A stretch of DNA of 64,000 bases from Tunturiibacter empetritectus (GTDB taxonomy: Bacteria; Acidobacteriota; Terriglobia; Terriglobales; Acidobacteriaceae): positions 62,001-126,000 of the forward strand of contig NZ_JACCCU010000003.1 of NCBI RefSeq assembly GCF_013410875.1, written 5' to 3'. Below, one piece after another: positions 36,281 to 45,235 of this stretch. Positions within the stretch are counted from its first letter, which is position 1, and every line of letters begins with the position of its first letter. A program made the position numbers and the translations under genes. The notes under the pieces are model-generated. The model worked only from the letters and a program-made list of their open reading frames with translations. It had not been told where the DNA came from and searched no databases.

Positions 36281-37678
36281 CTACTCAAATTTACTGACGC
36301 GGTTCAACCCGTTGAAAGCCGCAACTTTATAACATTCCGCGAGAGTTGGATAGTTGAAGACCGTATCCACGAAATAATCCAGCGTTCCGCCTAGCGCCAT
36401 CACGGCCTGGCCGATGTGCAGCAGCTCGCTCGCACCCTCGCCGATGATGTGCACCCCAAGGATCAAGTGGTTCATCCGGTGAAAGATGATCTTGAGCCGG
36501 CCCGTCGTATCGCCGCGAATCTGGCCGCGTGCAATCTCGCGATAGTAGGCCACGCCCACCTCGTACGGAACATCCTCTTCGGTCAGCTGCTCCTCGGTCT
36601 TGCCGATAAAGCTGATCTCCGGAATCGTATAAATTCCATACGGATAGAGCCCCGGGTTCGACAGGATCTTCTCATCCCCAAACGCCCGCGCCGCCGCCAC
36701 CCGCCCCTGCTCCATCGACACCGAAGCCAGCGACGGAAACCCAATCACGTCGCCCACGGCAAAGATCGTCGGCACCTTCGTCCTGAAGTCCTTATCCACC
36801 GGGATGCGCCCGCGCGAGTCCGACTCGATGCCCACTGCGGCCAGGTTCAGCTCGTCCACATTGCCCTGGCGGCCGACCGCGTACAGCAGCGCATCGCCCT
36901 GAACCTTCTTCTTGCTTTCGAGATTTGCCACGACGGTTCCGTCCGGCATCTCTTCGACCGACTCCACCTCTTCGTTCAGCCGCATGGTCACCCGCGAGTC
37001 CCGCAGATGGTAGCTCAGCGCCTCGATGATCTCCTGGTCGGCAAACTCCAGCAGACGCGGCCTCCGCTCAATCAGCGTCACCCGCACCCCGAGGGCTGAG
37101 AACATACACGTGTACTCGACGCCAATTACGCCCCCACCCACGATAATCATCGTCTTCGGCAGGTTCACCAGCTCCAGCACCAGGTCCGAGTTGATGATGC
37201 TGCGCCCGTTGATCGGCACCTTCGGCGACGAGGCCGGCTTGGTCCCGGTGCCGATAAGAATATTGTTCGCCTCATACACCGTCGAACCGCGCGAGTTGGT
37301 CACCTTCACATGGTTCGCGTCTTCAAAGCTCGCCACGCCGACCAGCATCTCGATGTTGTTGCGTGAAAGCTGCGCCTCGGTCACGTCGATCTCGGTCTTG
37401 ATCACATGCTGCACCCGGAACGCCAGGTCCGCCATCGTGATCCGTTCCTTCACCCGGTAGTTCATCCCGTAGATGGACTTGTAGTTGTACCCGGAGAGGT
37501 GAAGAACCGCCTCGCGCATGGTCTTTGAAGGGATGGTGCCGGTGCTGATGCAGGCGCCCCCAACGACCTCCCGCATCTCCACCAATGCGACCTTTTTGCC
37601 CAGCTTCGAGGCGTAAATTGCAGCGCGCTGCCCGGCTGGTCCGGACCCGATGACAATCAGATCGTAAACACTACTCAT
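36281..37678 (-). CDS. sthA: Soluble pyridine nucleotide transhydrogenase (Si-specific)
   Basis: FAD enzyme that moves hydride between NADPH and NAD+. The 465-residue product has the FAD-binding IGSGPAGQRAAIYASKLGKKVALVE, the second Rossmann motif IIVGGGVIGVEYTCMFSALGVRVTLIERR, FAVGDVIGFPSLASVSMEQGRVAAARAF, and a dimerisation domain. At the redox site it reads ACISTGTIPSKT: the second Cys of dihydrolipoamide dehydrogenases is replaced by Thr, the hallmark of SthA. It precedes the ROK kinase by 35 bases, suggesting a link to carbon flux and NADPH balance. Confidence 0.93.
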   Translation of the reverse strand: MSSVYDLIVIGSGPAGQRAAIYASKLGKKVALVEMREVVGGACISTGTIPSKTMREAVLHLSGYNYKSIYGMNYRVKERITMADLAFRVQHVIKTEIDVTEAQLSRNNIEMLVGVASFEDANHVKVTNSRGSTVYEANNILIGTGTKPASSPKVPINGRSIINSDLVLELVNLPKTMIIVGGGVIGVEYTCMFSALGVRVTLIERRPRLLEFADQEIIEALSYHLRDSRVTMRLNEEVESVEEMPDGTVVANLESKKKVQGDALLYAVGRQGNVDELNLAAVGIESDSRGRIPVDKDFRTKVPTIFAVGDVIGFPSLASVSMEQGRVAAARAFGDEKILSNPGLYPYGIYTIPEISFIGKTEEQLTEEDVPYEVGVAYYREIARGQIRGDTTGRLKIIFHRMNHLILGVHIIGEGASELLHIGQAVMALGGTLDYFVDTVFNYPTLAECYKVAAFNGLNRVSKFE

Positions 37679-37867
37679 ATTGGCACATACTCATGGACAT
37701 TCCACTCCAGCGTCTTGGCGGCTCTTGTCCCGTTATCGGCCCCTCGAGTGGCGATCGTGAGGGGGCCAGTTCTTGACTGTGTGCGTGTTCGCCTTACTGC
37801 CTTGAAGCTACCACACCAACATCACAGACTCCACTGAGTGCCCTTGGCACCATACACTGATTTGACC

Positions 37868-38494
37868 ATGCTCCGCTACGCCATCACAAGCCGCGCGCTC
37901 TACCCCGGCAGCGAGCAGGAAAAACAAACCGCACTCCTCGCCGAAGCCGCCCGATGGATCGCCGATGGCATCGACTTTATCCAGCTGAGAGAAAAAGACC
38001 TTCCCGCCGCCACGCTCGCGAACCTCGCCCGTAACCTGCTGGAGATGACAGCCCTCGCCGTCAGCCCGACGCGCCTGCTCGTCAACTCCCGCCCCGACAT
38101 CGCCCTCGCAAGCGGAGCCCACGGGGTCCATCTCACCGCCTCGCCAGACGAGCTAGCCCCCTGCCAGATCCGCGACCTCTTCCTCTCCGCCCGCGCAACC
38201 AAACCCCTGATTACGCTCTCCTGCCACAACCTCGTCGAGGTCCACCGCGCCCATCCCCACCAGGTCGACGCGATCCTGTTTGCCCCCGTCTTCGAGAAGC
38301 CCCTCGCCGACGGCGAAGACCTCCCCGGCCAGGGCCTCGATCAGCTCCGCGCCGCCTGCCTCGCCGCAGCCCCCATCCCGGTCTTCGCCCTTGGCGGAGT
38401 CACCGCCGAAAACACTCCCGAATGTCTCAAGGCAGGCGCAGCCGGAGTCGCCGGCATCCGCCTCTTCCATCGCGTTCCCCATAAAGAAAGCTGA
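37868..38494 (+). CDS. Thiamine phosphate synthase family (ThiE/TenI-like)
   Basis: A 208-residue TIM barrel. Family motifs seen: FIQLREKDLPAATLANLA, with the substrate-binding Gln and Arg, LLVNSRPDIALASGAHGVHLT, VDAILFAPVFEKP, and the C-terminal phosphate loop VFALGGVTAENTPECLKAGAAGVAGIRLF. ThiE joins HMP-PP and thiazole phosphate; the close relative TenI differs in activity. The segments that tell ThiE from TenI are not decisive, so I give no symbol. Start at ATG 37868 after a TACACT box nine bases away. Confidence 0.83.
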   Translation: MLRYAITSRALYPGSEQEKQTALLAEAARWIADGIDFIQLREKDLPAATLANLARNLLEMTALAVSPTRLLVNSRPDIALASGAHGVHLTASPDELAPCQIRDLFLSARATKPLITLSCHNLVEVHRAHPHQVDAILFAPVFEKPLADGEDLPGQGLDQLRAACLAAAPIPVFALGGVTAENTPECLKAGAAGVAGIRLFHRVPHKES

Positions 38495-38574
38495 CTCCCA
38501 CCACGTCCCTTCCAACCATCAGCCCTTGGCTTTGAAGTAGTTCCTAAGAGCTGGCAAAACGCCCGCAGTTCAGG

Positions 38575-41205
38575 CTACTCCGCGCGCAGGGCTTCCACAG
38601 GATTAACCGAGGCTGCGCGGTGCGCGGGGATATAGCTTGCGAGCAGAGCAGAGATCGAGAGCACTAGAGCCACTCCTGCCAGTGTGCCTGCGTCCCATGG
38701 TTGTGTGCCGAACAGGATCTTGCGCATCAGGCTCGCCGTCACCACCGAACAGATCAGGCCCGCAAGAATGCCGATAGCTGCCAGCCGCCCCGCTTCTTTA
38801 AGAATCAGTTTGTACACAGAGCTGCGCTGCGCGCCCATCGCTATACGCACACCAATCTCCCGCGTTCGCTGGCTCACCGAGTACGCGATCAGACCATACA
38901 GACCAACCACTCCCAGCAGCAGAGCTATCGCCGCAAAGCCGCCAACAAGGCATGCAGACGAGCGATGCAGATAAGTTGACTGCGAGTGATTGATACGGTC
39001 CTCCATCGTCTCCGCATTGAAGGTCAGGATTTCGGGATCGATTCGGTGGACCGTTGCTTCGAGTGACTTCAGCAGTTCCTGCGGCTCTTGTGCTGTCCTT
39101 GCAACTAGGAAGAACGCATTGTCGGGCTCCTGGTTGAACGGCGTATACAGTACCGGCTGAACCTCCTCATCCAGAGGTCCTTCCTTAAGGTCGTCCACTA
39201 TGCCGACGATCTCGATTGCTGGCGTCGTCGCGTCATATCGTATCTGCCTGCCGATCGGATCTTCTCCAGCAAAGTACTTTCGCGTGAAGGATCGATTGAC
39301 GATCGTCACCCGAGGCTTCGAGACATCGTCCCCCTCACTGAAGTAGCGGCCTCGCACCAGCCGCGCCCGCACCGTGCTGAAGTAGTCAACACTCACATTG
39401 CGGCTGCTCGATTCATCTTCACTCCCATGTTGCGGCCTGCCAATCACCTCGAAGGTCGTATTTCCTCCTGCAACATTGGCGACAGGAATCTGGTGCGCTA
39501 TGGCCACCGACTGAACCCCTGGCAGATGGTTTGTCTCGTCCATGACATGCCGCGCCAATGCAACCTGCTGCTCATCCTTCGCATAGCGCGAAAGGGGTGC
39601 CAACAATCTCATTGACGCCAGATGATCCGTCTGGAATCCAATATCGGCGTGCATCAACCGGTAGAAGCTCTTGCCCAGCAACCCGGCTCCCACCAGCAAC
39701 ACCATCGCCGCGCTTAGCTCTAGCGCCACAAGATTCGCTCCCAGGTGGCTCCACACCGTTCTGGAACTGGAACGACCGCCCTCCGTCAACCCAGTGCGGA
39801 GATCTGCGAGCGACAAACGGAGGATGGGCGTGAGCGAAAACAGATTCGCCATCGCGAGACCGATGGCCACGGCGAAACCCATCACATGCAGATTCAGTCC
39901 CAGTCCTTTCAGATAAGGCATATCCATCAGCATGTTGACCGGCATAAGAAGCTTCAGGAGATGGATCGCTCCGCATGCAGCGCACACGCCAAGAAGGCTG
40001 CCGGTCGCGGCAAGCATGACTCCCTCCGTCACGAACTGGCGGAGCAGCCGCATCCGCGATGCGCCCAGCGCCCCACGAATCGCGATCTCGTGACGACGGT
40101 TCTCCGAGCGAACCAGCAGAAGGCCGGAGACATTCACGCACGCGATCAACAGGAGAAGAACCGCCCCGCACAGCAGCAACAGCAGGACCGGGCGCAGGCT
40201 CCCCACAAGGACCTCCGTCAGCGGCAACACGGTCGCGCCGCGTCCTTCATCGGAGTCCGGATATTGTTTCGCGAGCTGCTGCGCGATCGAACGCATGTCA
40301 GACGATGCCGCCTCCCACGTGATTCCATCCTTCAGCCGCGCAATCGCCGAAAGTCCGTGGTTTCCACGATTCTTGGGATCGGAGGACTCGCTGAGAGCCG
40401 TCCAAAACTCTGTCTGCCCCGTAAGCGCGAAGTGAAAGTCCTGCGGCAACACGCCGATGATGACGCTCGGTTCTCCATTAAGCGTGACCGTCTGGCCCAG
40501 CAGATCCTGCCGTTTGCCGAAGCGGCTCTGCCACGCAGCGTAACTCACGATGACTGTGCGCGGCGCACTGGGAGTATCCTCGCCGACACCAAAATCGCGA
40601 CCAACGATGGGAGCAACGCCCAACGTGCGAAAAAATCCAGCGCTCACCGTAGCGCCTTCCACACGCTGCGTCTCCGTCGCTGTCTTCAAGGCAAAAGATA
40701 TGCTGTCGTAAGCCTCCACTGAACTGAAGACCTTGTTCTGCCTCTTCCAGTCCAGATAATCGAGATACGAAAGATGGAATCTCGGCCCAAGGGGCGTGCT
40801 CTCAAACAGCCCCGCCAACCGCGATGGAACTTGATACGGCAACGGACTGATCAGCACCGCATCGACAAATGCAAAGATCGCAATGCTGGCACACATACCC
40901 AAAGTCAGCACAAGGATCGCAGTGCAGGCGAACCCCGGATTCTTCCACAACTGACGGCACGCATAGCATAGGTCCGACCAGATGCTGTCAAGTGTCAGCG
41001 CCGTATCCGCCCCTGCCACGTGCTCTTTGGTGCTCGTCAGATTGCCGAAGCGCAGCAGCGCATCACGGCGTGCATCCTCGGCCGACATCCCCGCGGCAAG
41101 ATTGTCCTCTATCCGCAGCTCGATATGAGACCTTAGTTCAGCGTCGATCTCCCGGTTCACCTTTGATCGGGACATGAGATTCGAAATGCGGCGAAGCATC
41201 GACAT
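38575..41205 (-). CDS. Acidobacterial duplicated orphan permease (ADOP, MacB-like)
   Basis: An 876-residue ABC-type permease without its own ATPase. It starts with the ADOP N-terminal helix region (REIDAELRSHIELRIEDNLAAGMSAEDARRDALLRFGN, residues 18-55), then a first transmembrane helix (about 90-115), a MacB-type periplasmic domain, an FtsX domain (about 335-460), a second periplasmic domain and a second FtsX domain (about 760-870). It ends with the family signature DAGTLAGVALVLSISALLASYIPAHRAASVNPVEALRAE. The PadR regulator gene ends nine bases upstream. Substrate unknown; the family is expanded in Acidobacteriota. Confidence 0.93.
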   Translation of the reverse strand: MSMLRRISNLMSRSKVNREIDAELRSHIELRIEDNLAAGMSAEDARRDALLRFGNLTSTKEHVAGADTALTLDSIWSDLCYACRQLWKNPGFACTAILVLTLGMCASIAIFAFVDAVLISPLPYQVPSRLAGLFESTPLGPRFHLSYLDYLDWKRQNKVFSSVEAYDSISFALKTATETQRVEGATVSAGFFRTLGVAPIVGRDFGVGEDTPSAPRTVIVSYAAWQSRFGKRQDLLGQTVTLNGEPSVIIGVLPQDFHFALTGQTEFWTALSESSDPKNRGNHGLSAIARLKDGITWEAASSDMRSIAQQLAKQYPDSDEGRGATVLPLTEVLVGSLRPVLLLLLCGAVLLLLIACVNVSGLLLVRSENRRHEIAIRGALGASRMRLLRQFVTEGVMLAATGSLLGVCAACGAIHLLKLLMPVNMLMDMPYLKGLGLNLHVMGFAVAIGLAMANLFSLTPILRLSLADLRTGLTEGGRSSSRTVWSHLGANLVALELSAAMVLLVGAGLLGKSFYRLMHADIGFQTDHLASMRLLAPLSRYAKDEQQVALARHVMDETNHLPGVQSVAIAHQIPVANVAGGNTTFEVIGRPQHGSEDESSSRNVSVDYFSTVRARLVRGRYFSEGDDVSKPRVTIVNRSFTRKYFAGEDPIGRQIRYDATTPAIEIVGIVDDLKEGPLDEEVQPVLYTPFNQEPDNAFFLVARTAQEPQELLKSLEATVHRIDPEILTFNAETMEDRINHSQSTYLHRSSACLVGGFAAIALLLGVVGLYGLIAYSVSQRTREIGVRIAMGAQRSSVYKLILKEAGRLAAIGILAGLICSVVTASLMRKILFGTQPWDAGTLAGVALVLSISALLASYIPAHRAASVNPVEALRAE

Positions 41206-41214
41206 ATATTTACC

Positions 41215-41541
41215 TCACGCATAGCTCAAAATGGCGCGAACGCCTTTCATTAGGTACTCAAAGTTCTTCTCGGCATCCTGTAACTGCTGGCGGCCCACGG
41301 AGGTCAGCTTGTAATACTTGGCCCTGCGGTTGGTATTCGTCAGCGCCCACTCTGAAGCGATCCATCGACGTTGTTCCATCCGGTGCAGCGCTGGGTATAA
41401 AGAGCCTTCCTCGACGCGCAGCAGATCGTCCGACGCTCGCTGAATATGGACCACAATTCCATAACCATGCAACTCCCCCATCTGGGAGAGAGTCTTGAGA
41501 ACCAGCAAATCGAGCGTCCCCTGCAAATCATTCTTAGCCAT
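41215..41541 (-). CDS. PadR family transcriptional repressor
   Basis: A 108-residue winged-helix protein: LQGTLDLLVLKTLSQMGELHGYGIVVHIQ is the PadR N-terminal helix pair, VEEGSLYPALHRMEQRRWIASEW the recognition region, and YYKLTSVGRQQLQ the wing. The C-terminal helix gives the dimer. AGGGG lies about nine bases before the ATG. Pairing with an ADOP gene nine bases downstream is the typical acidobacterial arrangement. It likely represses its own operon through the promoter at 41572-41601. Confidence 0.95.
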   Translation of the reverse strand: MAKNDLQGTLDLLVLKTLSQMGELHGYGIVVHIQRASDDLLRVEEGSLYPALHRMEQRRWIASEWALTNTNRRAKYYKLTSVGRQQLQDAEKNFEYLMKGVRAILSYA

Positions 41542-41571
41542 GAAAATTGACCCCTAAACAACTTGGGATAA

Positions 41572-41601
41572 AAGATACCCATAGATGTATAGGGGTGTCA
41601 A
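41572..41601 (-). promoter_or_regulatory. padR-ADOP promoter with overlapping operator-like dyad
   Basis: On the minus strand TTGACA (41601-41596), 18 bases, TATCTT (41577-41572). The spacer is almost filled by an imperfect dyad, GACACCCCTATA/TATGGGTATC (41574-41599, one base indel), which would put a bound PadR dimer directly between the two promoter boxes. Prediction from sequence. Confidence 0.6.
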
Positions 41602-41712
41602 CGGCGAAACGACTAAACTAATAGGCGATGACAGCTCAGTTAGGCTGCTCGGAAACAGGACCGATAAACGCGCCTATGTTGACCCTATTTGGCTATCCCG
41701 GAGTACCGATCG

Positions 41713-42004
41713 AAATCCTGTCAAGTCCCCACCACACGAAAACCCTCGTCAATGCTGGACAATCGCGTGGCGTATGAGTTATTGCCAACCCGATATAATA
41801 AGTAGAGAGAAGATAAATAGAGACAAGAATAGCCCCGGGACCGGGGCTGTTCTTATGTGCAACTAGAACTGTAAGACTTCGAACGCTAACTCATTGATTC
41901 AGAGGAATTTGTACGTAACTCCTTTGGCAGGAATGATTACGAGGCTTGCATCCTCGTAAATCATTAATAATAAAAGGCTTACGCAACGGTAATAAGGGGG
42001 GGGG
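41713..42004 (+). repeat. Intergenic G9 repeat element, copy B
   Basis: Second copy of the unnamed element. The 63-nt block (41719-41781) matches copy A at 54 of 63 positions without gaps. TATAAT (41794-41799) follows after exactly 12 bases, then a hairpin AGCCCCGG/CCGGGGCT (41831-41848, extending through AAGAAT/TTCTT), a second long hairpin AATGATTACGAGG/CCTCGTAAATCATT (41932-41965), and nine G at 41996-42004. It fills the gap 41602-42029, which contains no gene I can support. Confidence 0.85.
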
Positions 42005-42029
42005 TAAGTTGCAGTTTGAGAGAACGACC

Positions 42030-43034
42030 CTAGGAAGGAAGCAGCGCCGCTTCAATCCCGGAGTTCACCTCGGCTTGAGCAAACTCTGCCGCAACCCGCA
42101 CCCCGTTCATGATCGCCTTCTCATTCGACGATCCATGCCCTACGATGCAAACACCTCGCACGCCCAGCAGCACCGCACCGCCGTACTCCGAGTAATCCAG
42201 CCTCTTCTTGAACTCGGCAAAGGCCCTGCGCGACAGCAGCGCCCCTACCTGAGAGGTCACCGTGGACTTCAACGACTCGCGCAACGACGCACTCAGCAAC
42301 TGGGCCGTCCCCTCAATCGACTTCAGCGCCACGTTCCCGACGAAACCGTCGCATACCGCCACATCGCTGTGCCCGTTGAACAGGTCGCGACCCTCCACGT
42401 TCCCCTTGAAGTTGATCCCCTTCAAGGCACGCAGCAGCGGCAGAGTATCGCGGGTCAGAGCGTTGCCCTTCGAATCCTCCTCTCCGATCGAGAGAAGGCC
42501 GACGCGAGGGTTGTTGATCTTCAGGATGTTCTTGGCATACATGTGGCCCATCACGGCAAACTGGACCAGATTGTCCGGATCGCAGTCAACATTCGCCCCA
42601 ACGTCCAGCAGTAACGAGGGAATGCGATGGACGGTCGGCAGAATCTGGGCCAGCGCAGGCCGGTCGACGCCGGAAAGCATTCCCAGAACCATCTTCGCCG
42701 TAGCCATCGCCGCGCCGGTGTTGCCTGCGGTAAAGAACCCCGCGGCACGTCCCTCGCGGACCATCTTCAGCCCTACCCGCATCGTCGAATCGCGCTTGGA
42801 CCGGACCGCCTGGGCGGCCTTGTCGTCCATCGTGATCCACTCGGTGGCAGGCACGATGAACACCGGAAGACGTTGTCCACGCAGCGCCTGCCGCAGAATT
42901 GGACGAAGTTTATCCTCCGGCCCAACCAGGTGGACGCGAACGTCATACTGACGCGCAGCAAGGACGGCCCCGCGAACCTCTGGTTCTGGGGACTTGTCGG
43001 AACCCATTGCATCTACAACGATGTCAGTCGGCAT
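42030..43034 (-). CDS. plsX: Phosphate acyltransferase PlsX
   Basis: Converts acyl-ACP to acyl-phosphate for phospholipid synthesis at the membrane. The 334-residue product has the family landmarks IVVDAMGSDKSPEPEVRGAVLAA, FFTAGNTGAAMATAKMVLGML, LLDVGANVDCDPDNLVQFA, VGLLSIGEEDSKGN, VAVCDGFVGNVALKSIEG, and a C-terminal CIVGHGSSNEKAIMNGVRVA. It is the last gene of the conserved DUF177-rpmF-plsX run. fabH and fabD, which often follow, are not present here. Confidence 0.96.
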   Translation of the reverse strand: MPTDIVVDAMGSDKSPEPEVRGAVLAARQYDVRVHLVGPEDKLRPILRQALRGQRLPVFIVPATEWITMDDKAAQAVRSKRDSTMRVGLKMVREGRAAGFFTAGNTGAAMATAKMVLGMLSGVDRPALAQILPTVHRIPSLLLDVGANVDCDPDNLVQFAVMGHMYAKNILKINNPRVGLLSIGEEDSKGNALTRDTLPLLRALKGINFKGNVEGRDLFNGHSDVAVCDGFVGNVALKSIEGTAQLLSASLRESLKSTVTSQVGALLSRRAFAEFKKRLDYSEYGGAVLLGVRGVCIVGHGSSNEKAIMNGVRVAAEFAQAEVNSGIEAALLPS

Positions 43035-43067
43035 CAGCAGGGAAGAGCAGGGTTTGAGTTGGAAAGA

Positions 43068-43253
43068 TTAGTTGGCTTCTTTGGTCACGAGAACGTCGCG
43101 GCCCTTGTACGTACCGCACTTGCGGCAGGCACGATGGGGAAGCTTGCGCTCGTGGCAGTTGGGGCACTCGGAGAGGCCGGTGGGGGTCAAAAAGTCGTGG
43201 CTGCGGCGCTTGGCAGTCCGTTGCTTGGAGTGGCGCCGTTTCGGATTAGGCAT
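43068..43253 (-). CDS. rpmF: 50S ribosomal protein L32
   Basis: Large-subunit protein of 61 residues: MPNPKRRHSKQRTAKRRSHDF, then a zinc ribbon with CPNC and CRKC. The frame is open to 43283, but the ATG at 43253 gives the conserved N-terminus. The gene lies 33 bases before plsX and 69 bases after DUF177, the conserved bacterial arrangement that ties ribosome and lipid synthesis. Confidence 0.96.
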   Translation of the reverse strand: MPNPKRRHSKQRTAKRRSHDFLTPTGLSECPNCHERKLPHRACRKCGTYKGRDVLVTKEAN

Positions 43254-43322
43254 TGCAGTATCCCTTTCAATCGGCCGCGGCAATCACGCAAAAAACACGC
43301 AGTCGACGAGGCAAAAACTTGA

Positions 43323-43937
43323 TTAGTGCTTCAGCTCGAGCTTGTCGGTCAGAGTTCCCAGACCCGCAAGCGCATTCCAACGCGGATCAGCCGGAGCCTC
43401 CTCGCAGGAGCATTTCGCTTGATTCAGGTTCTGACCACAGCGCGGGCAAAGCCCCTTGCAATCTGCCGTACAGAGGGTGCGACTTGGCAGGGAGAGTAAC
43501 ACCTGCTCGCGCACCACATCCTCCAGCAAAAGACCGCTCTCTTGATAATAACCGATTTCGGTCTCATCCGCAGTAATAGAACGCTCCCCGGCGTCCGCAT
43601 CGGCGGATTCGGGACGAAAGATGAGGTCGAAATCGCCCGTAAGCGGCACCTTCACCGGGTCGACGCACCGCGCACAGAGAATCTCGAAGTCCGCACTGTA
43701 ATTAGCCCGCAACCGGATATCGTTCACATGCGAACTGGAGCTGCGGTGCTCAATCAGTAAGTCAGCGACGCCGTTGACGGGAAGCGGCCCCACCTGCCGA
43801 ATATCGGGGGCATAGTCCAATGCACCTGGAGCGATGACTTCAGTGAACTCAAGGGGTTCATCTACGAGTTGGAGCGGAGTAATCAGCACGTTATTAAGGG
43901 TAGCAGGTTCCCGGCGCAGATCAAATACCCTGCCCAT
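43323..43937 (-). CDS. DUF177 (YceD) family protein
   Basis: A 204-residue protein of the DUF177 group, which accompanies rpmF and is implicated in 23S rRNA accumulation in other bacteria. Seen: EILCARCVDPVKVPLTGDFDLIF, the central acidic stretch, and LLEDVVREQVLLSLPSRTLCTADCKGLCPRCGQNLNQAKCSCEE, with the CxxC-rich metal-binding tail. ATG 43937 is used; a GTG 16 codons later (VLITPLQLVDEPLEF) is a possible true start, since homologues often begin there. Palindromic repeat P3 starts 28 bases upstream. Confidence 0.9.
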   Translation of the reverse strand: MGRVFDLRREPATLNNVLITPLQLVDEPLEFTEVIAPGALDYAPDIRQVGPLPVNGVADLLIEHRSSSSHVNDIRLRANYSADFEILCARCVDPVKVPLTGDFDLIFRPESADADAGERSITADETEIGYYQESGLLLEDVVREQVLLSLPSRTLCTADCKGLCPRCGQNLNQAKCSCEEAPADPRWNALAGLGTLTDKLELKH

Positions 43938-43964
43938 CGCGCCGAAGAGGCTATCGGAAGCTTA

Positions 43965-44137
43965 TGTCCTGCCGGACGGGCCCACAGCGCGTGGAGCGGT
44001 CACTTCGTGACGGGTATACCGGTCTTGGCAGGATGATAGTCATGGGGCCTCCCCTTGGTCGGCATAATCTGACTCCGACCAACGGGAAGACCACGCGAAG
44101 CTCTAAAAAGGTGTGCGAACGCCCGCCCAGCAGGACA
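43965..44137. repeat. Palindromic intergenic element P3
   Basis: Third copy of the P element. It has the left end TGTCCTGCCGGACGGGC (43965-43981), a right end GCCCGCCCAGCAGGACA (44121-44137; two mismatches to the perfect repeat), the GTCACTTCGTGAC hairpin and the right inner arm with GACCAACGGGAAGACCACGC. It lies between two co-directional minus-strand genes, upstream of DUF177 and seven bases after the 3' end of the catalase-like gene. Confidence 0.85.
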
Positions 44138-44143
44138 TCGATT

Positions 44144-45085
44144 CTAAGCAGCCCTTCGCCGACGCCCGCTCAGCAGATAAATCGCCGCTCGCAACTCCAG
44201 CAGCGGATCATCCGATGGTTCGATTCCCTCCACCCGCGGAATCGGATCGAAGATGATCTGCTTCTGTTCCTGAGCGTTATCGGCCACCAGCGCCGTCAAA
44301 GCGAAGGTGCCGAGTTCAAGAACTTTTCGATCGTCCGGCCAGTGATTGGTCGCATCGTCCACCACATCGCCATCGTTCGCAAGCTGCACCAGAATCTTGA
44401 ACTTGATTGGCCCTCTCGCAACTCGCTCCGCAATCTCATCCATCAGGTAGTTCGCGTCTTTGGCAGCAGCCGCAGCGTCATCCAAATGATCGTTCCCAGC
44501 CTCAGGAACGATGCGATAGCGCCCAAATCGGCTGACTCCATCCTTGTTGGTGAACTTCATCGCGGTCACACCAAAGTAGCTCTCGCGGGCAAAGCTCGAC
44601 GGCGCAGGCTTCGGCGCCTGCACAAACGCCAGCGCCTTTGGATGCGAACCAAGAAACGCCTCAAGCGAAGAGCCGGCCAGATTCTTAGGGTCACTCGTCG
44701 CAAGAGCCTTCAGTAACTCTAGAAACTCCGCCCCTGTTCTTGTCGGAAAGCCATCCGTCGAATGGCTGACGATATCGGTGTGGACGTGTTCCGCAAGGTT
44801 GAACCGAATCGCGAATCCTCGGGGATTTGCATTCGGATCGTTATCAGGCACCAGAGGAATACCAGTCGAGTCCGAAAATCGGACAGTCACTGGCATCGAC
44901 TGCCGCAAGATGTGCGGCGCTTTGGTAAGTGTGGCCGCCTCGGAGGAAGGTGTAAACGTGCCGGTCAGCATCGTGCCCTTAGCATGGGCCGGTCGAAACC
45001 CGGGATTCAACCCAAAGATTGCGTCAAACTGTTGTAGAAGCTGTTCGCTGAGCGCAATGAGTTTTTCGTCGGTAGGAAGCGGCAT
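44144..45085 (-). CDS. Catalase-family small peroxidase (SrpA-like)
   Basis: A 313-residue haem protein of the short catalase family. The distal His sits in AHAKGTMLTGTFTPS. VRFSDSTGIPLVPDNDPNANPRGFAIRF is the catalase core with the conserved Asn, FGRYRIVP follows, and RAAIY near the end supplies the RxxxY proximal pattern. Full catalases are about 480 residues or more; this reduced form usually acts as a peroxidase on organic peroxides. The ATG at 45085 is preceded by AAGGAG. No signal peptide. Confidence 0.88.
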   Translation of the reverse strand: MPLPTDEKLIALSEQLLQQFDAIFGLNPGFRPAHAKGTMLTGTFTPSSEAATLTKAPHILRQSMPVTVRFSDSTGIPLVPDNDPNANPRGFAIRFNLAEHVHTDIVSHSTDGFPTRTGAEFLELLKALATSDPKNLAGSSLEAFLGSHPKALAFVQAPKPAPSSFARESYFGVTAMKFTNKDGVSRFGRYRIVPEAGNDHLDDAAAAAKDANYLMDEIAERVARGPIKFKILVQLANDGDVVDDATNHWPDDRKVLELGTFALTALVADNAQEQKQIIFDPIPRVEGIEPSDDPLLELRAAIYLLSGRRRRAA

Positions 45086-45235
45086 CGTTATTCTCCTTCT
45101 CACAATCTACTGCACTCTGATTCAGCTTTAGTTAAAACGGACTCTTCTCGAAATGATTGTCTGAGAAAGACAATGCCTGGCTTACTCGCAGAAAAAGTTC
45201 GCATCTTTCATGACCCCCTGCTACGTCCAATACCG

